In this document: positions 1-12,572 of the stretch, piece by piece
How the letters are laid out: each line of letters starts with the position of its first letter
Numbering within the stretch: position 1 is the stretch's first letter
NCBI GenBank assembly: GCA_036346225.1
Contig: JARFIW010000170.1
Span: 8,990,501-9,054,500, forward strand
Length of the DNA: 64,000 bases
DNA from: Platerodrilus igneus
Taxonomy: Eukaryota; Arthropoda; Insecta; Coleoptera; Lycidae
Reading direction: 5' to 3'
Notes under the pieces: model-generated
What the model was told of the DNA's origin: nothing
The model's input: only the letters and a program-made list of their open reading frames with translations
Database searches by the model: none
Position numbers and translations under genes: made by a program

Positions 1-200
1 CTTTACTTTGCCTGGCTAGCTTAACGGAAATACTGGAGTTCACAAAATAAAATCAAACACACAATAAAGGATCTATACAGTCAAAAATATTTTCTCTCAC
101 ACAAAATCACATAGAACATTTACAGCATAGTTTCCTTCAAACATAATCTTATTCCTATCAAAATGTTCCTCACCTAATGTAAGTTTAAATTTACAAAACT
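1..200 (+). repeat. End of an inverted-repeat element family
   Basis: The first ~150 bases match, with gaps, the reverse complement of about 34555-34710. The shared core is TTTGCCTGGCTA followed by AACGGAA, and later segments also align. The same family forms the arms of the 32.5-34.7 kb element, so this is one terminus of a related copy that probably continues left of the window. No coding potential is seen. Confidence 0.5.
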
Positions 201-201
201 C

Positions 202-1863
202 AAATTTCTTCTCTTGTGGATAGTCTATCTGGCTTTTTTTATTATTCCCACGCTTGTAAGGGTTGTTTTGGCCAGAAAAATCCTTGACAAATAGTCATTA
301 AAAAAAGAATCAAAGTGTTTCAAACACTGACAAAAAACTTTCCTGGTAAAGATCTTACAAAAAAAATGTTATATGATTAAGACTTATTATATCTTAAACT
401 AAAATGACGTATACTCAAATATTAGTTACAAACAATATTTTAAAAGTAATACTTGCAAAAATTCACAAAGCGCTTCTCCAATTCGTAATCAACAGTACTA
501 AATATCTTCCGCTTTCATTCTTAAATTGATCTCAAACCCCAGTTTAAAAAAATCATGCATATTATTTAAATTTCCATTTAGAAAGCAATGTGCATCCTCG
601 GTTTAATTATTCAATAAAATTTTAAATGGCTTTTTAAATCGAAGCATTTCCCATCTTCATTGTATTTTACAATATTAAATAATTGCATGTATCAATTTCC
701 ATATTTACGCAGGTTACGTTTAAAATTTACTTCTTTATTCACTGTCACATGGTAATTATTAATTACGGTATGCGTATTGCATACTTTAAAACAATCCCTT
801 CTAAAGTAACATTTTCGCGATCGAATTTATGAATGAATCTCTTTAATAAAATACTTCGTTTATATACAAAAAATATCTCTTTTCTAGATCGTATCTCCGT
901 ACGGAACATAGTACACCGTAGTGATGCAAGGTTTCTAAGAATAATTCATTAGCATTCAAAATCGCAGTCTTTTTACCTCATTAACGCAATTCACTTATTA
1001 GTGACGTGCGCTGCCCGTCTTACTCCAATACATATAAGGTTACTGGTCGTTGCATTCTATCATGTAATAATGCGAAATCTAATAAATAATTCTTATCAAT
1101 TTTGTGGGTTTTTAAGTGGCCTGCGCTTCTTAGAATAAATGTTTGTTTATTTTAACGAGTTAAAACATTTCTTATTAATTGACGTATCCTCCCAAAAAGT
1201 CATTCTTAATCTCGTATATTCCAGAGATATCTTTATTTAAACTTTAATTATTTTATCAACGTGTTTTGCACATACAGAAAGACCCTCATCTTTATAATTG
1301 GTTTTCACGGCAAAACGTGTTTTTAATACTCATAATTAAGATTAAAATTGAGGATTTAAAAACACAAAATTATTTATTTTTATGTACAAAATTGCGTTTT
1401 CCGCTACTGCACATACTAATTGCGATGTATATACAATACGCTTATATTATACAGGGTGTAATCTTGAATTTTCGAAAATTTCTATTCTTTCGGGTTTTTT
1501 CGTATTTTATTGGCTTTATATATTGCTGTGGAATAATGTGATCCTAAGTGAGTCCGACATTGGGTGTCAATAAAAGTGCCGTGGATTGAGTAGGTTCGAT
1601 TGTCCACGGTTTTATAAAGATTGTTATGGACTGACTCCAAACAAGCCTAAATAAAAGAGTGCTTCTCATGAATGCTTCAAATTTGCCCATTGTCTAATTA
1701 TTTCGATAACTTTCTTCAAATAAAACCATTAGAATCATATATCAGTTTTATAATAATATGAAATATTTTTTACAAACAATCTTTCAAACGTTAGGTATTA
1801 CGTTCGCAAAAACTTTCTCTTATAAACAGCATCTTAAATATAACATCTATGAAAAACAACTTC
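202..1863 (+). repeat. Long direct repeat, copy A
   Basis: This block aligns almost end to end with 6423-8102 in the same orientation, from AAATTTCTTCTCTTG to ATCTATGAAAAACAACTTC, with scattered substitutions and small indels. Short ORFs inside it are not conserved between the copies, so I treat it as non-coding. It could be an unrecognised non-autonomous element, a long terminal repeat, or a segmental duplication. The 4.5 kb between the copies lacks retroelement genes, which argues against LTRs. Confidence 0.75.
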
Positions 1864-4800
1864 ATGTTCCAGATCCTTTTGGTTCTATTTCAAAGCATGA
1901 TACACCCGGCTGATGTAATATTTCCACCGATTTCACTGTTTTAATAATCCAATTAGTGCGGTCAATATGATTTATGATTATCGTAAAACGCCTTCCTTTT
2001 CTTTCTAATGCACAAAGTTAATGTTCGCAGTCTCATTCTCTATAATACGTAACGCAATTAAACAGTGTTATCTTATCTATTTTATAATTTTTTAATGGTC
2101 ACTCGTTTCTTTGGATCGGGGTGTTTTATTCATTGATTGAAAATAATTGGCTTTTAAAACATTTCTTAATGAATGACATATTCGTTTATTAATAACGAAA
2201 ATTTTAGAATTAAAATAATAGTTAAATTTCATAAAGTAGTATTTTTAATAAGAATGATTATTTTATTTTTGGTTTTAAATGTTCCATCTACATGAGGAAG
2301 TCAATTACATAATTAATTAAAGCTCGCAATTGCATTCTTAATGACTGTAAATGCAATTTACCTTTTAGTAATGCAGCGTATTACGCTTTCAATAAATAAC
2401 ACGCAAATTTTAGAATGAAACTCTTTTTACTAAGTACAGAATGATTATTTGCACAAGGTATCTCTCAGTGTAATTATTTTAGGCAATGAAATTGAATGGC
2501 TTTTGCATTTATGTTTTAAAATACAAGTTAGTTTTAGGGTATTTCTAAAGAATTATTTACACAGCTTAAAGTTAGGCTTTTTAAATTTACCCTCTTTTCA
2601 CACTCTACATGGGATTTAATTACATAATAAGGGTTTCCCTATATGTGCTAATGAAATATGCTTATTTTTATACAGGGTAGAAAAATTAAATATTAGGAAA
2701 TTTTATTTCTTCCCGTTTTTCTTCTCTTTGAATGGTAATTTTTCATAGAATTTGGGGTTAAATGACTTCTCGTAACCTTTTTATCACATATATATTTATA
2801 TACAAAACTTCTGGATAATCACTCACATATAGTAATAACAGAGTCCAATAATCTCTCTTTAGAACAAGGATAATCACTCACAAATCTTAATTTTGTAATT
2901 TTCATTCATAAACAACTCCCTAAGTAAATCTTGTTATGTACAAAATTATCAAAATAAGTTGTATAATTTAATCCCTTCCAATCGTATTTAAACATATCTG
3001 ATCAGTTACGTTTAATTAAATTCCTATATATTGCCGAAAACCTATACTGAAGATTGTCACCTTAGATTCAAATACTAGCACACAAAAAATCTTAACTAAC
3101 TATTCTATAAATACAAGTCCTTTTAAGAATATAAACAAAATAATTTTATTGTACCATGACAAATATACTTGTTGTTGCCTTCGCTAGGCAGCTTCAATCC
3201 CAGTTCCAAAATTGTTCAAATCGTTTTAAAAATACAATCAAATATCAGAAAATACCATTCCAATCATATATGCTTTTAGTCCAATTGAGAAACTTTATAT
3301 TGCAGTAGTTCAATTATTATTTAATAATGTATTCTCAATTTTAAAATCCTTTAAGCACTTCAAATAATCTACTCACCTATGAGTATTCAAAACACTTTCC
3401 ATCGCTATTTCAATAAAATCGCCTAGCTTCCATAATAATTTTCACTACTGAAGACAGTACTCGGTAGATCGGTCATTAACTACGTAACGTATCATATAAT
3501 TAACATGGTAACGTTTGAATCAAGACTCACCCCGTTCTCAAGATCTATTGGGTATATGAGAGCGAGCCTATGTGCCGTCAGCATCTAGATCCTTCACGGT
3601 TCTTTCCCGAATCTCTTAAAAAGTTTCTCGAAGACCTGTTATGCAGCATTCAAAGATTTATCGTTGTTGTCTCAGACTATACAGTAATTGACGTCGTTTG
3701 CCTATCTTATCAATATTCAGTTTTATTGCACTAACACCTTAGCTTATCGCTTTCACGGATTTGATCGTCGCCCCGAGCTATTTCGTCATTTACTTGTTTT
3801 ATTTCAATATGGGATTGTTCTAGAACACGGTGAACGAACACTTTCCTTACTACTTAGAAAAACGATTGAAAACCTGATATGCTTTTGCGTACGTTTGTTA
3901 TTAAATGGAAATTCCTTTTCCATATGAAAATCAAAATATTATACATGCGGATTTACATACATTAAGTATTTTCGATTCTTTTATTAACTGCAAAATAAAA
4001 ATTATTTATAATATGTAGACGCATTTACGCGTAATTTATACACAAGGTTTTAATAACACAATGTGGATAAAACTCTTTGGAAAACGCCCTGCTTCGCGCA
4101 GAATATGGTAAATACCATTATTCTTATCTTAGAACTATTACCTACACCGGCCGTTTTCACAAATACGTTTTCAATGTAAATAAATATTTACATAATTAGA
4201 CTTCTTAAATTTTCTCGAATTTTCTCGGAATTTACGACGTTGGATGTTTATGAGATGATGCGATATGGGTTCCCGATGAACTTTAATCACATCAACATAT
4301 GACCAACTTTGCAGCAAAATAAAGTGGAAAAGTCTAAAACCAAAGGTATAAATATTGTAACAAAAATAAACATAGTATTTCTTTTATTCATATTTGAGAA
4401 CATGTTTCATGTTGAAAACACGTTTGATAAGATGTAAAAGAACACGAAAATACAACTTCTAGAACACAACTTCTAGATTAAAGATAATACATTGCCAATG
4501 GTCGAAAACGCATATAAAGAAATAATTTTCAACGCACTGAGCACAAAATTTTTTAAACATTGCAGACAAATTGGTCTTCTGTTCCGAAAACAAAAATACC
4601 ATTTTCCTTTTGTTTTGGATCATATGTATAACAAAACGTTTTCCAATTTCTAGGCGTCTTGTTCATTAGCTAGTGTCTTAGGTGCTATCTTCAAAATTTT
4701 GAAAATACAGAATTTAGTTTTTTTGGTATGTGAGTTCTAGGATCTTTCACGAAGAAGTAGTTCATAAAGTTGTTTGGCCAATAATTTTAAGAAATCGACT

Positions 4801-5940
4801 TTATATAGCTGATTTGTGGTAGCACGAAACTTATAAATAATGTAACGAAACATCACTTAGTTTATCTGTAACCAAAACAATACATTGCTTCTTTCCAAAT
4901 TTCTTTTGAAGTTTGTTCTCGCCCAAAATGCGCCCTAATTCTCCCAAACATTCAAAATTCAGCAAATTATTTTACTGTAAAATCATCGGCAAACTGAAAC
5001 AAATAAAAGATATGCGAGGCTCTGTTTTTAAAGTATAGAGTTGTTGTTCATTCGTTAATATTGCAACTCCACTGAATTATTTTACATTTTTATTTCGCAA
5101 TAAGGATATGTTTGTTTAGCAGAGTGTGGTTTGTTTGTCGTTAAGTGAGTCAATAGATTGAACTTTATTGCATGGACTTTCGGTTGAAGACTACTATCTG
5201 TGTAAAGCTTTCCAACGGCAAGGGTCCATTGTGTATTGAGAATTACCTGAAAAATCTAAATATGCCCAAAGAAAAAACGCAAAATATATAATTAATATCA
5301 AGAACATCAAAGAAAGTCTTAAAACCAAAAGGTTCTAAAATTAGATAAACGAAAGGAAACGAAAAGCTAATTACAAATAAAATATTTCTTAAATAAAAAG
5401 CACATTGCTTTGAGAATTAGTATTTGGTGTGGTCCAAATCAACATCAAAAGCGTATTCCAGGCTTTGAAAGGTAGAATTATTTATTTTGCGATACAAGGA
5501 TGATACTGTTAAGATTTTGATATGATTATCGATTTTACTTGACAAATGTGGACACTAAATGTAAACACCTAGTCAGTTAAAATAGTTAAACACGTACAGT
5601 CGTTAGTAGTGAATAAATAATATTATACTGTGCACTTGAATTAACAAAAAATTGTGTCCTTTTACTTTGTAACGTGTGAATTTCTATTTCACTCATATTT
5701 TTTTGTGTGCTGTTTCATACATTTTCTTTTTGAAACTTTTATGCAACAAGAGCGATACACGTAGACCATTATTCGACAATTTAGTTCTCTATATTTACAT
5801 TTTTACCTGATACAGCGACCCAGGTTTTTCACGAGCGTCTCGCGCCACATCTGATCTTGGCTGCCGTCAAGGTCATCATAGTTTTTAGTTGACACTTGTG
5901 AAACTTGTTTACATGGTGAGGTTAGATTTTGTAACTTGTG
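1864..5940. other. AT-rich non-coding stretch
   Basis: No convincing gene is seen. At 2150-2640 there is weak internal repetition: CTACATG followed by AATTACATAAT occurs at about 2288 and 2605, and AATTTTAGAAT occurs at about 2201 and 2408. The ORF at 3688-3927 has no recognisable domain. The remainder looks like unique or very old repeat DNA. Confidence 0.5.
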
Positions 5941-5941
5941 A

Positions 5942-6217
5942 CGCCTTCAACTAATTACGGAAGAGGATCTTGTTTGCGGAAAATGTTTTATAAATTTTAC
6001 ACCTAAAAAAAATCTTTTTGCTCATATGAGAAAATTTCATGATAAAGAGTCACTTTTACCAAAACCAGTGTCTGAAATTTGCCAAATTTGTGGAAAACAT
6101 TTTGTAAACAAATCAAATTATCTTCGGCACCTAAAACAAATTCATGAGGTGGATAATTTAGCGGAGTCTCAAAGAGATTCAAGAATTAAATGCACACTTG
6201 ACACTCGAACTTTTTAG
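5942..6217 (+). pseudogene. Two-finger C2H2 zinc-finger fragment
   Basis: An open frame of about 91 codons runs from just after the stop at 5939 to the TAG at 6215. It encodes two C2H2 fingers. Finger 1 is C-x2-C-x12-H-x4-H, beginning VCGKCF. Finger 2 is C-x2-C-x12-H-x4-H, beginning CQICGKHF. C2H2 fingers are nucleic-acid-binding modules of nuclear proteins. The first ATG (6026) lies inside finger 1, so the real start must be upstream or in another exon; an ATG at 5913 is followed directly by a donor-like GTGAGG. The tail after finger 2 (from about 6157) lies within an inverted repeat, so the last codons may not be original. It may be an exon of a host gene or a captured fragment. Confidence 0.6.
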
Positions 6218-6426
6218 AAAGTATAATTATAAACAAATTTCCTTAGAATGTATTATTATAATTAATATATACCTGATAAAGAATCAAATTCATGATCGGT
6301 GCATTGCTGAATTTTTATTTATGCACGTCATTCAGATGTAGTCTTAAATAATTATACTTTCTAAAACGTTCGAGACATTTGTCAAGTGGGCATTTAATTT
6401 TTTAATCTGTTTGAGACTCCGCTAAA
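6155..6426. repeat. 75-bp inverted repeat with ~115-bp spacer
   Basis: 6157-6232 is repeated in reverse complement at 6348-6426. Shared blocks include ATAATTATACTTTCTAAAA, TTGTCAAGTG and TTGAGACTCCGCTAAAT. The left arm contains the 3' end of the zinc-finger frame. The right arm ends exactly where direct-repeat copy B begins, so the two events may be connected. Confidence 0.75.
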
Positions 6427-8102
6427 TTTCTTCTCTTGAGGATAGTTTATCTGGCTTTTTTATTATTCCCACCCTTGTAAGGTTTGTTTTGGCCAAAAAA
6501 TCTTTGACAAATAGTCAATAAAAAATAATCAGAGTGTTTCGAACTCTGACCACAAACTTGCGTGATAAAGATCCCTACAAAAAAAAACATTATATGATTA
6601 AGGCTTATTCTATTTTAAACTAAAATGACGTATACTCAAATATTAGTTACAAACAATACTTTAAAAGTAATCCACAAAGCACTTCTCCAATTCGCAATCA
6701 ACAGTACTAAATATCTTCCGCTTTCATTCTTAAATTGATGTCAAATCCCAGTTTAAAAAATCATGCATATTATTTAAATTTCCATTTAGAAACCAATGTG
6801 CATCCTCAGTTTAATTATTCAATAAAATTTTAAATGGCTTTTTATATCGAAGTATTTCCCATCTTCATTGTATTTTACAAAATCAAATAATTGCATGTAC
6901 CAATTTCCATATTTACGCAGGTTGCGTTTAAAATTTACTTCTTTATTCACTGTCACATGGTAATTATTAATTACGGTATGCATATTGCATACTTTAAAAC
7001 AATCTCTTCTAAAGAATGAATGTCTTTAATAAAATACTTCATTTATATACAAAAATTATCTCTTTTTTAGATCGTTGTATTTCCGTACGAAACGTAGTAC
7101 ACCATAGTGATGCAAGGGTTCTGAGAATAATTTATTAGCATTCAAAATCACCGCGTCTTTTTACCTCAATAGCGCGAACCACTTATTAGTAACGTGCGCT
7201 GTCAGTCTTTCTCTAATACATGTAAGGTTACTGGTCGTTGCATTCTATCATGTAGTAACGCGAAATCTAATAAATAATTCTTATCAATTTTGTGGGTTTT
7301 TCAATTGTCCTGCGCTTCTTCGACAAATGTTTGTTTATTTGAATGAGTTTAAACGATACTTCTTACTAATTGACGTATTCTCCAGAAAATTCCTCCTTAA
7401 TCTCGTATGTTCCAGAGAATTCTTTATTTAAACTTGATCAAAAGTCAATTTGGGTAATTAATTTAAACTTTAATTGCTTTATCAACGGGTTTTGCACATG
7501 CAGAAAGACCCGCACCTTCATAATTGTAATAAAAGATTGGTTTTCACGGCTAAACATGTTTTTAATATACATAATTAAGATTAAAATTGGGATTTGAAAT
7601 ACACAAAATTATTTATTTTTATCCACAGAATTGCATTTTCCGTTACTGCACATACTAATTGCTTCTATTATACAGGGTGTAACCATGAATTTTCGGAAAA
7701 TTTCTATTCTTTCGGGTTTTTCATATTTTAGTGGGCTTGTGGATTAAAATGATTGTGAGTCCGCAACTGGGCGTCAATAAAAGTGCCGTGGATTGAAAAG
7801 TTCCGACATTGGGAACCAATAAAAGTGTTCTAGATTGTCCACGGTTTTATAAAGATTGCTATAGATTGATTCCAAACAAGCCTAAATAAAAGAGTGCTTC
7901 TGATAAATGCTTCAAATTTTCTCGTTGTTTAATTACTTTGATAGATTTTTACAAATAAAACCATTAAAATCCTAAATCAGATGTATAATAATAATATGCA
8001 ATAATCTTTTACAAAAATCTTGCAAACGTTAGTTGTTACGTACACAAGAACTTTCTTTTATAAATAGTATCTTAAATATAATATCTATGAAAAACAACTT
8101 CC
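6423..8102 (+). repeat. Long direct repeat, copy B
   Basis: This is the partner of 202-1863. It differs by substitutions and short indels. A segment around 7780-7850 carries an extra partial duplication of the phrase AATAAAAGTG relative to copy A. No conserved reading frame is seen. Confidence 0.75.
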
Positions 8103-8156
8103 TCTCATTATAAATCTTATACTCCCAATTTCCAGAACAGCTTTACCTTACGAACA

Positions 8157-8194
<38 letters not shown>

Positions 8195-8919
8195 CTATGA
8201 TAAGAGAGTAGTTTAAGGGTAGATTAAGTCATAGGGGTCGTAGGATAGATATAAATAACTTTAACTTTAAGAAAATCAAATAATTTCATCAATTATAGGA
8301 ATAAATCGACTATTCTACAAAAAATCAATTGCGAGTACACTGTATATAAAGGATATTTGATCTAATGCATGAGAAAGAAGCTAATTTAGTAATAATCCGA
8401 TACCATTTAATTAGAACAGTAATGTGTACATCGTATAATATGTTTAAGTATAATGTATAAGTGAAGATAAGGTTTTAAACGCAACTAATTGCATCAATAG
8501 AAATACATTATCGGTAAAGATAGATAAACTGGCATTCTGGATATTTAATAATTTCGTCTAAAATATCAACGCATGTATAAGGAAACGCATTCTAATACGT
8601 CACTAAATACGTGACTAGAAAGAATACATTTGTTCAGAAAACCAACATTCTGTAACAAACAAATAAACACCAGGCGGTTCATTATATGATAAGTTTTAGA
8701 CTTTTAAACGACAAACATTAAATACGTGACTGAATAGAAGCAATAATCAGAAATCCTAACAAAATACTGTAATATACAGAATGCTTACATGATTGATAGA
8801 GCATTTCGTCGAAGAATTAAACCAGAGAATTTGAGAGATACCGGGTTCTACAAGAAATAAAGCAAAATACAAGCCTTAATCGACAAACACGCCAATGGAA
8901 ACGATTGGTGGGAAGGGCT
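8103..8919. other. Unannotated AT-rich DNA with an (AT)n tract
   Basis: A perfect alternating AT microsatellite occupies about 8162-8193. The rest shows no gene. It ends in the promoter at 8920. Confidence 0.6.
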
Positions 8920-8970
8920 TATAAATACAATAGGAAATGAATAGAAAGGTCAGTTCATATTCAACCAAGC
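8920..8970 (+). promoter_or_regulatory. TATA + initiator core promoter
   Basis: TATAAATA at 8920 is followed by the arthropod-type initiator TCAGTT at 8950, with the predicted +1 A 32 bases after the first T. AACCAAGC lies at 8963-8970. A donor-like GTAAGT at about 9102 and an acceptor-like TAACAAAACAG near 9147 suggest a short intron just downstream. This may drive the gag element that follows or belong to an older LTR. Confidence 0.5.
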
Positions 8971-9236
8971 ACAAACTATGCTCAAATGCAGTAGAAATTT
9001 ACGTGATGAAATTAATTAGTGAAACGTTAAAATTCAGTTTAAGTAAAATTTGAAAGTGCAAAAATTGTGCGACGAAAAATAAGCCGATCTACAAATAGAC
9101 GTAAGTTATACAATTAATTAAATTTATTTTAATATTTAACAAAACAGGGCTTTTGTTGAGACGGCTTTTGTTAAGACGGCTTCTGTTATTGATGCCACTT
9201 TCGTTGATGTTAGTTTCGTTGATATTTAAGTTTATA

Positions 9237-9898
9237 TGCAAGTCGATGTTCATGTCGAGATCTAAGTCTTAACACAATCTAAAAATACGTCTGAAAGTGA
9301 GATCAAAAGGGTACTCAAAGTTAATTCAAGGAAAAATACCAGAACTCAAAAATGGATAATTCTGCCCAATAAGTAGAGCGGACATAGCAACGGATGCAGA
9401 CCACAGACACTATGAGGCAACTCCAGTGACCGTTCCAGGTTAGCGATTTTTAAACATTTTATTATTTAAAGACTGTTTTAAATTTAATATTTGCTATACA
9501 TTAAGATTTGTAAGAATCATCAAAAAGGTCATTTGAAAATATGAAAACAGGGAAAGTATCTTAGACCGTTCGAAGATACTTGAGAGTAATTAAAAGATAT
9601 TTTTGCTGGCTTTCAGGAAAGCATAAATTTGGTAAATGTAAATATTCTATACAGGGGAAAATTTTGAGGTTACACAACAATGTACATATTATCAATTATT
9701 ATATTGTGTGATTTTGAACTGCTTTATTTGAATCCATATAAAGGGTAAAAATAAAATTTATCATTAGGAAGTCGAGCATTCAGTGAGCTAGTCGTAGTGA
9801 ACAAATAAAATATAACGTACAAATGTTCTATTCAGGGGCTTAATAAGGGATATCACAGCAATTTAATAACACGCCCAATCGTAGGGCAACGCACAGCA
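9237..9898 (+). repeat. 5' LTR of a deleted LTR retrotransposon
   Basis: It begins TGCAAGTCGATG and ends GCACAGCA, giving TG...CA termini, and is repeated directly at 11686-12306. This copy carries about 44 extra bases near 9401-9443. The sequence TGGCGACC begins four bases after it, the form of a tRNA primer-binding site in many insect Gypsy-type elements. Flanking target-site duplications are not convincing. Confidence 0.65.
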
Positions 9899-10143
9899 AT
9901 TTGGCGACCTAATCGTAAGGGCGAGAACACCACAAAAGGAATTTAAGAATTTAAAAATCGAAAGGTGGAGAACACCACAAAAGGAATTTAAAAATCGCAG
10001 GAGCAAGAAATTTAGAAATTTAAAAATTGTAGAGGCACGAATAAAATTTAACAATTTAAAAAGCATAAGGGTTAGGAAATTTAAAATCTGCAAGAAATTT
10101 TTGAAATATTAAAACTTTTAAAAAATCTTGAAATTAAATAAAA
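9899..10143 (+). other. Primer-binding site and A-rich gag leader
   Basis: TGGCGACC at 9902-9909 looks like the start of a primer-binding site. The leader then has A-rich imperfect repeats; GAGAACACCACAAAAGGAAT appears twice, about 40 bases apart. It runs directly into the gag ATG at 10144. Confidence 0.5.
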
Positions 10144-11313
10144 ATGGATAAAAGAATAAAGGAAAGTAGAGAAGCATTAAGGAATCAAGGAGTAGAAATA
10201 GGGTCTCAAGAAAGCGTAATTTTACAGGATGTATCAACGGAAATGCAAGGGCAACCATTGACACGAAGTCAACGTGAAAAACAGCAGATATCACAACAAT
10301 CCGAAATGATGTCTATTTTATTAGCGTTAAATAGAAAAATGGACAAAAGCAAAGAGACCATGAAAAACATTACTATGCAGATTAACGAAAATGGAGAAAG
10401 GTTAGGTGCTGAGATAAAAATTTTGAGTGACGGATTAAAAGAAACGAATCAAATGACCGCGGAAATGCAGGTACAATTTCAGAAGAAAGTTATTAAAATT
10501 ATGGACGATGTGGATAAAGTTAGGGACGAAGTTTGGAAAATCAAATTAGATCAGGAAACACGTGAAAAGGAAACTAATGATAGGATCACAGATTTAGGTA
10601 AAAAGATGCAAGAAATTCAAGAAAATTGTGAGATAGGATTCAATGATGTAAATAAAGAATTAGGTAATTTAAAATCAGACTTCGAAAATGTTGGTAGGAA
10701 TCATGGGCAATACACAAGGATAAATAGACCGGAAATATCAGTTGAGCAATATTAAAAATTTTGCGGAGACAACAAGGTGAATCCAAAAATATTTTTGAAT
10801 AATATAAGAAAAGTAATACAGGGATCAACGGATGAAAGGTACAATTTAAATTTCGTTTGGTCAATGTTGAAAGGAGGCGCTGAAATATGGTTTGACTTGA
10901 TAGAAAATGAGATAGGAACATTTCAGGAATTTGAGAGTAGTTTTCTAATAAATTTTGGGGAAAATCAACAATACAAGGCAAGAGATAATTTAATTACGGA
11001 AAAATATAATCAGAACTTAGGGATGACACCAGAGCTATACGCCATACAAAAATTTAGTATAGCAAAGCAATTAGATCCTCCGATGGAAGAAACGCAAATT
11101 ATAAAGTACTTAGCAGGACATTTTGGGGAAGAGGTAAGACATTATGTTACGATTGAAAATATAGTGAATAAGGAGATCTTCCTGGAATATTTACAACGTT
11201 GTGATGAGTTGGGACAAAGTCGTGTGGCGGAAAGTAGGATACAAAGGCAACAAGAAAACGTAGTTAGAATGCAAAGGAGCACTGAAAATAATAGACCAAA
11301 TTATAAGGGGTAA
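10144..11313 (+). pseudogene. LTR retrotransposon gag, with one premature stop
   Basis: One reading frame runs from ATG 10144 to TAA 11311, broken only by a TAA at 10753. The N-terminal ~200 residues are charged and heptad-like, predicting a coiled coil. The second half has the pattern of a Gypsy-type gag capsid domain, including WSMLKGGAEIWFDLIE and TFQEFESSFLINFGE. Gag would package element RNA in cytoplasmic particles. After residue ~390 the frame is disturbed by a 13-bp tandem duplication (AATTATAAGGGGT) near 11299-11324, which pushes the following protease into the +1 frame. The stop and duplication suggest a recently dead copy, although stop readthrough and programmed shifting cannot be excluded from one copy. 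Confidence 0.75.
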
Positions 11314-11731
11314 TTATAAGGGAAATTTTTATAGAAATAATTATAATAACGGCAACGATAATAATTTTAGACGGAATTGGAATACAAGAAACACGCCAAG
11401 AAGAGAAAAAAAGCAAACGAACCACGACAGGAACATAGTTGGAAATAGTAGAGGTGGAATACTCAATGATACGGGAGCAGAAGCATCGTTAGTATCTGAA
11501 GATTTTGTTAAACGAGAAAGGTTATTGGGGAGAATGATGCCTATTAGGAAGTTTAATTTAATAGCACCGAATAGCAAGAGATTTGCAGGTGTGAATAAGA
11601 TAATAATTCTAGAGTGTGAAGTGGGTAAGATGAAGTTTGAGAATGAATTTATAGTAGTATCGGGGTTAAGAGTAGATGTAATATATGCAAGTCGATGTTC
11701 ATGTCGAGATCTAAGCCTTAACACAACCTAA
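11312..11731 (+). pseudogene. LTR retrotransposon aspartic protease, 3'-truncated
   Basis: Frame 2 continues gag: an Asn/Arg-rich linker is followed by the aspartic-protease active site NDTGAEASLV at 11465-11494. The Asp-Thr-Gly-Ala core is intact. The domain continues through FIVVSGLRVDVI and is then cut where the 3' LTR begins at 11686; the usual downstream G-x-D motif, reverse transcriptase, RNase H and integrase are all missing. The last ~15 codons are LTR sequence read through. The protease would cleave the Gag polyprotein. Confidence 0.7.
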
Positions 11732-12306
11732 AAATACGTGTGAGAGTGAAATCAAAAGGGTACTCAAAGTTAATTCAAGGAAAAATACCAGAAATCAAAA
11801 ATGGATAATTCTGGCCAATAAGTACAGCGGACATAGCAAGGGATGCAGGCGATTTTTAAACATTTTATTATTTAAAAACTGTTTTAAATTTAATATTTGC
11901 TATACATTATGTATTTGTAAGAGTCGTCAAAAAGGTAATTTGAAAATACCGAAAACAGGTAAAGCATCTTAGAACGTTCGAAGATACTTGAGAGTAATTA
12001 AAAGATATTTTTGCTGGCTCTCAGAAAAGCATAAATTTGGTATATGTAAATATTCTATACAGGGGAAAATTTTGAGGTTACACAACATTGTACATATTAC
12101 CAATTATTATATTATGTGATTTTGAACTGCTTTATTTGAATTCATTTAAAGGGTAGAAATAAAATTTATTATTAAGATGTCGAGCATTCAGTGAGCTAGT
12201 CGTGGTGAACAAATAAAACATAATGTACAAATGTTCTATTCGGGGGCTTAATAAGGGATATCACAGCAATTTAATGACACGCCCAATCGTGGGGCAAAGC
12301 ACAGCA
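11686..12306 (+). repeat. 3' LTR of the deleted retrotransposon
   Basis: Direct copy of 9237-9898, from TGCAAGTCGATG to AAGCACAGCA, without the 44-bp segment. It abuts the protease frame with no polypurine tract, so pol was removed by a deletion reaching the LTR edge. The differences between the LTRs show that the insertion is not recent. Confidence 0.65.
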
Positions 12307-12350
12307 TTATTTTGGTGTGTAGTTATTATCTATATAATACGGCGCTTGCA

Positions 12351-12488
12351 ATGAAAAGTGTTAACTGCTACTTCCATCAACATGGGACCTGCAGAAATGC
12401 TTTCGACTGTCCTTACCGCCGCAGGAATTTCCATCATCCAGGTCACAGTGTTCTGGGACAAAATAGCTTTAAGGAGGAGGCAGTTTAG
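12351..12488 (+). CDS. 45-codon ORF with a CCCH-like pattern
   Basis: ATG 12351 to TAG 12486 encodes MKSVNCYFHQHGTCRNAFDC followed by PYRRRNFHHPGH. This resembles a CCCH zinc finger: C-x7-C-x5-C is present, but the fourth ligand, expected as His three residues later, is Arg (CGC; one transition from CAC). Additional His residues follow. CCCH fingers usually bind RNA. It lies between the 3' LTR and the next promoter. It could be a first exon, a captured fragment or chance. Confidence 0.3.
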   Translation: MKSVNCYFHQHGTCRNAFDCPYRRRNFHHPGHSVLGQNSFKEEAV

Positions 12489-12572
12489 CGCCGATCAGTC
12501 TGACTGTGGCCAGAGTAATTGCATTAGAACGCAGCGATACGTTTGTACACAAAAGATCATTGAAGGTTCTAC

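Noticed and set aside
202..8102. Full LTR retrotransposon bounded by the 1.65-kb repeats
   Set aside because: No gag, pol or primer-binding site lies between them, and the ends lack TG/CA termini.
9863..10093. Minus-strand 76-codon ORF
   Set aside because: Antisense to the A-rich gag leader; its Phe/Leu repetition reflects the leader's repeats.
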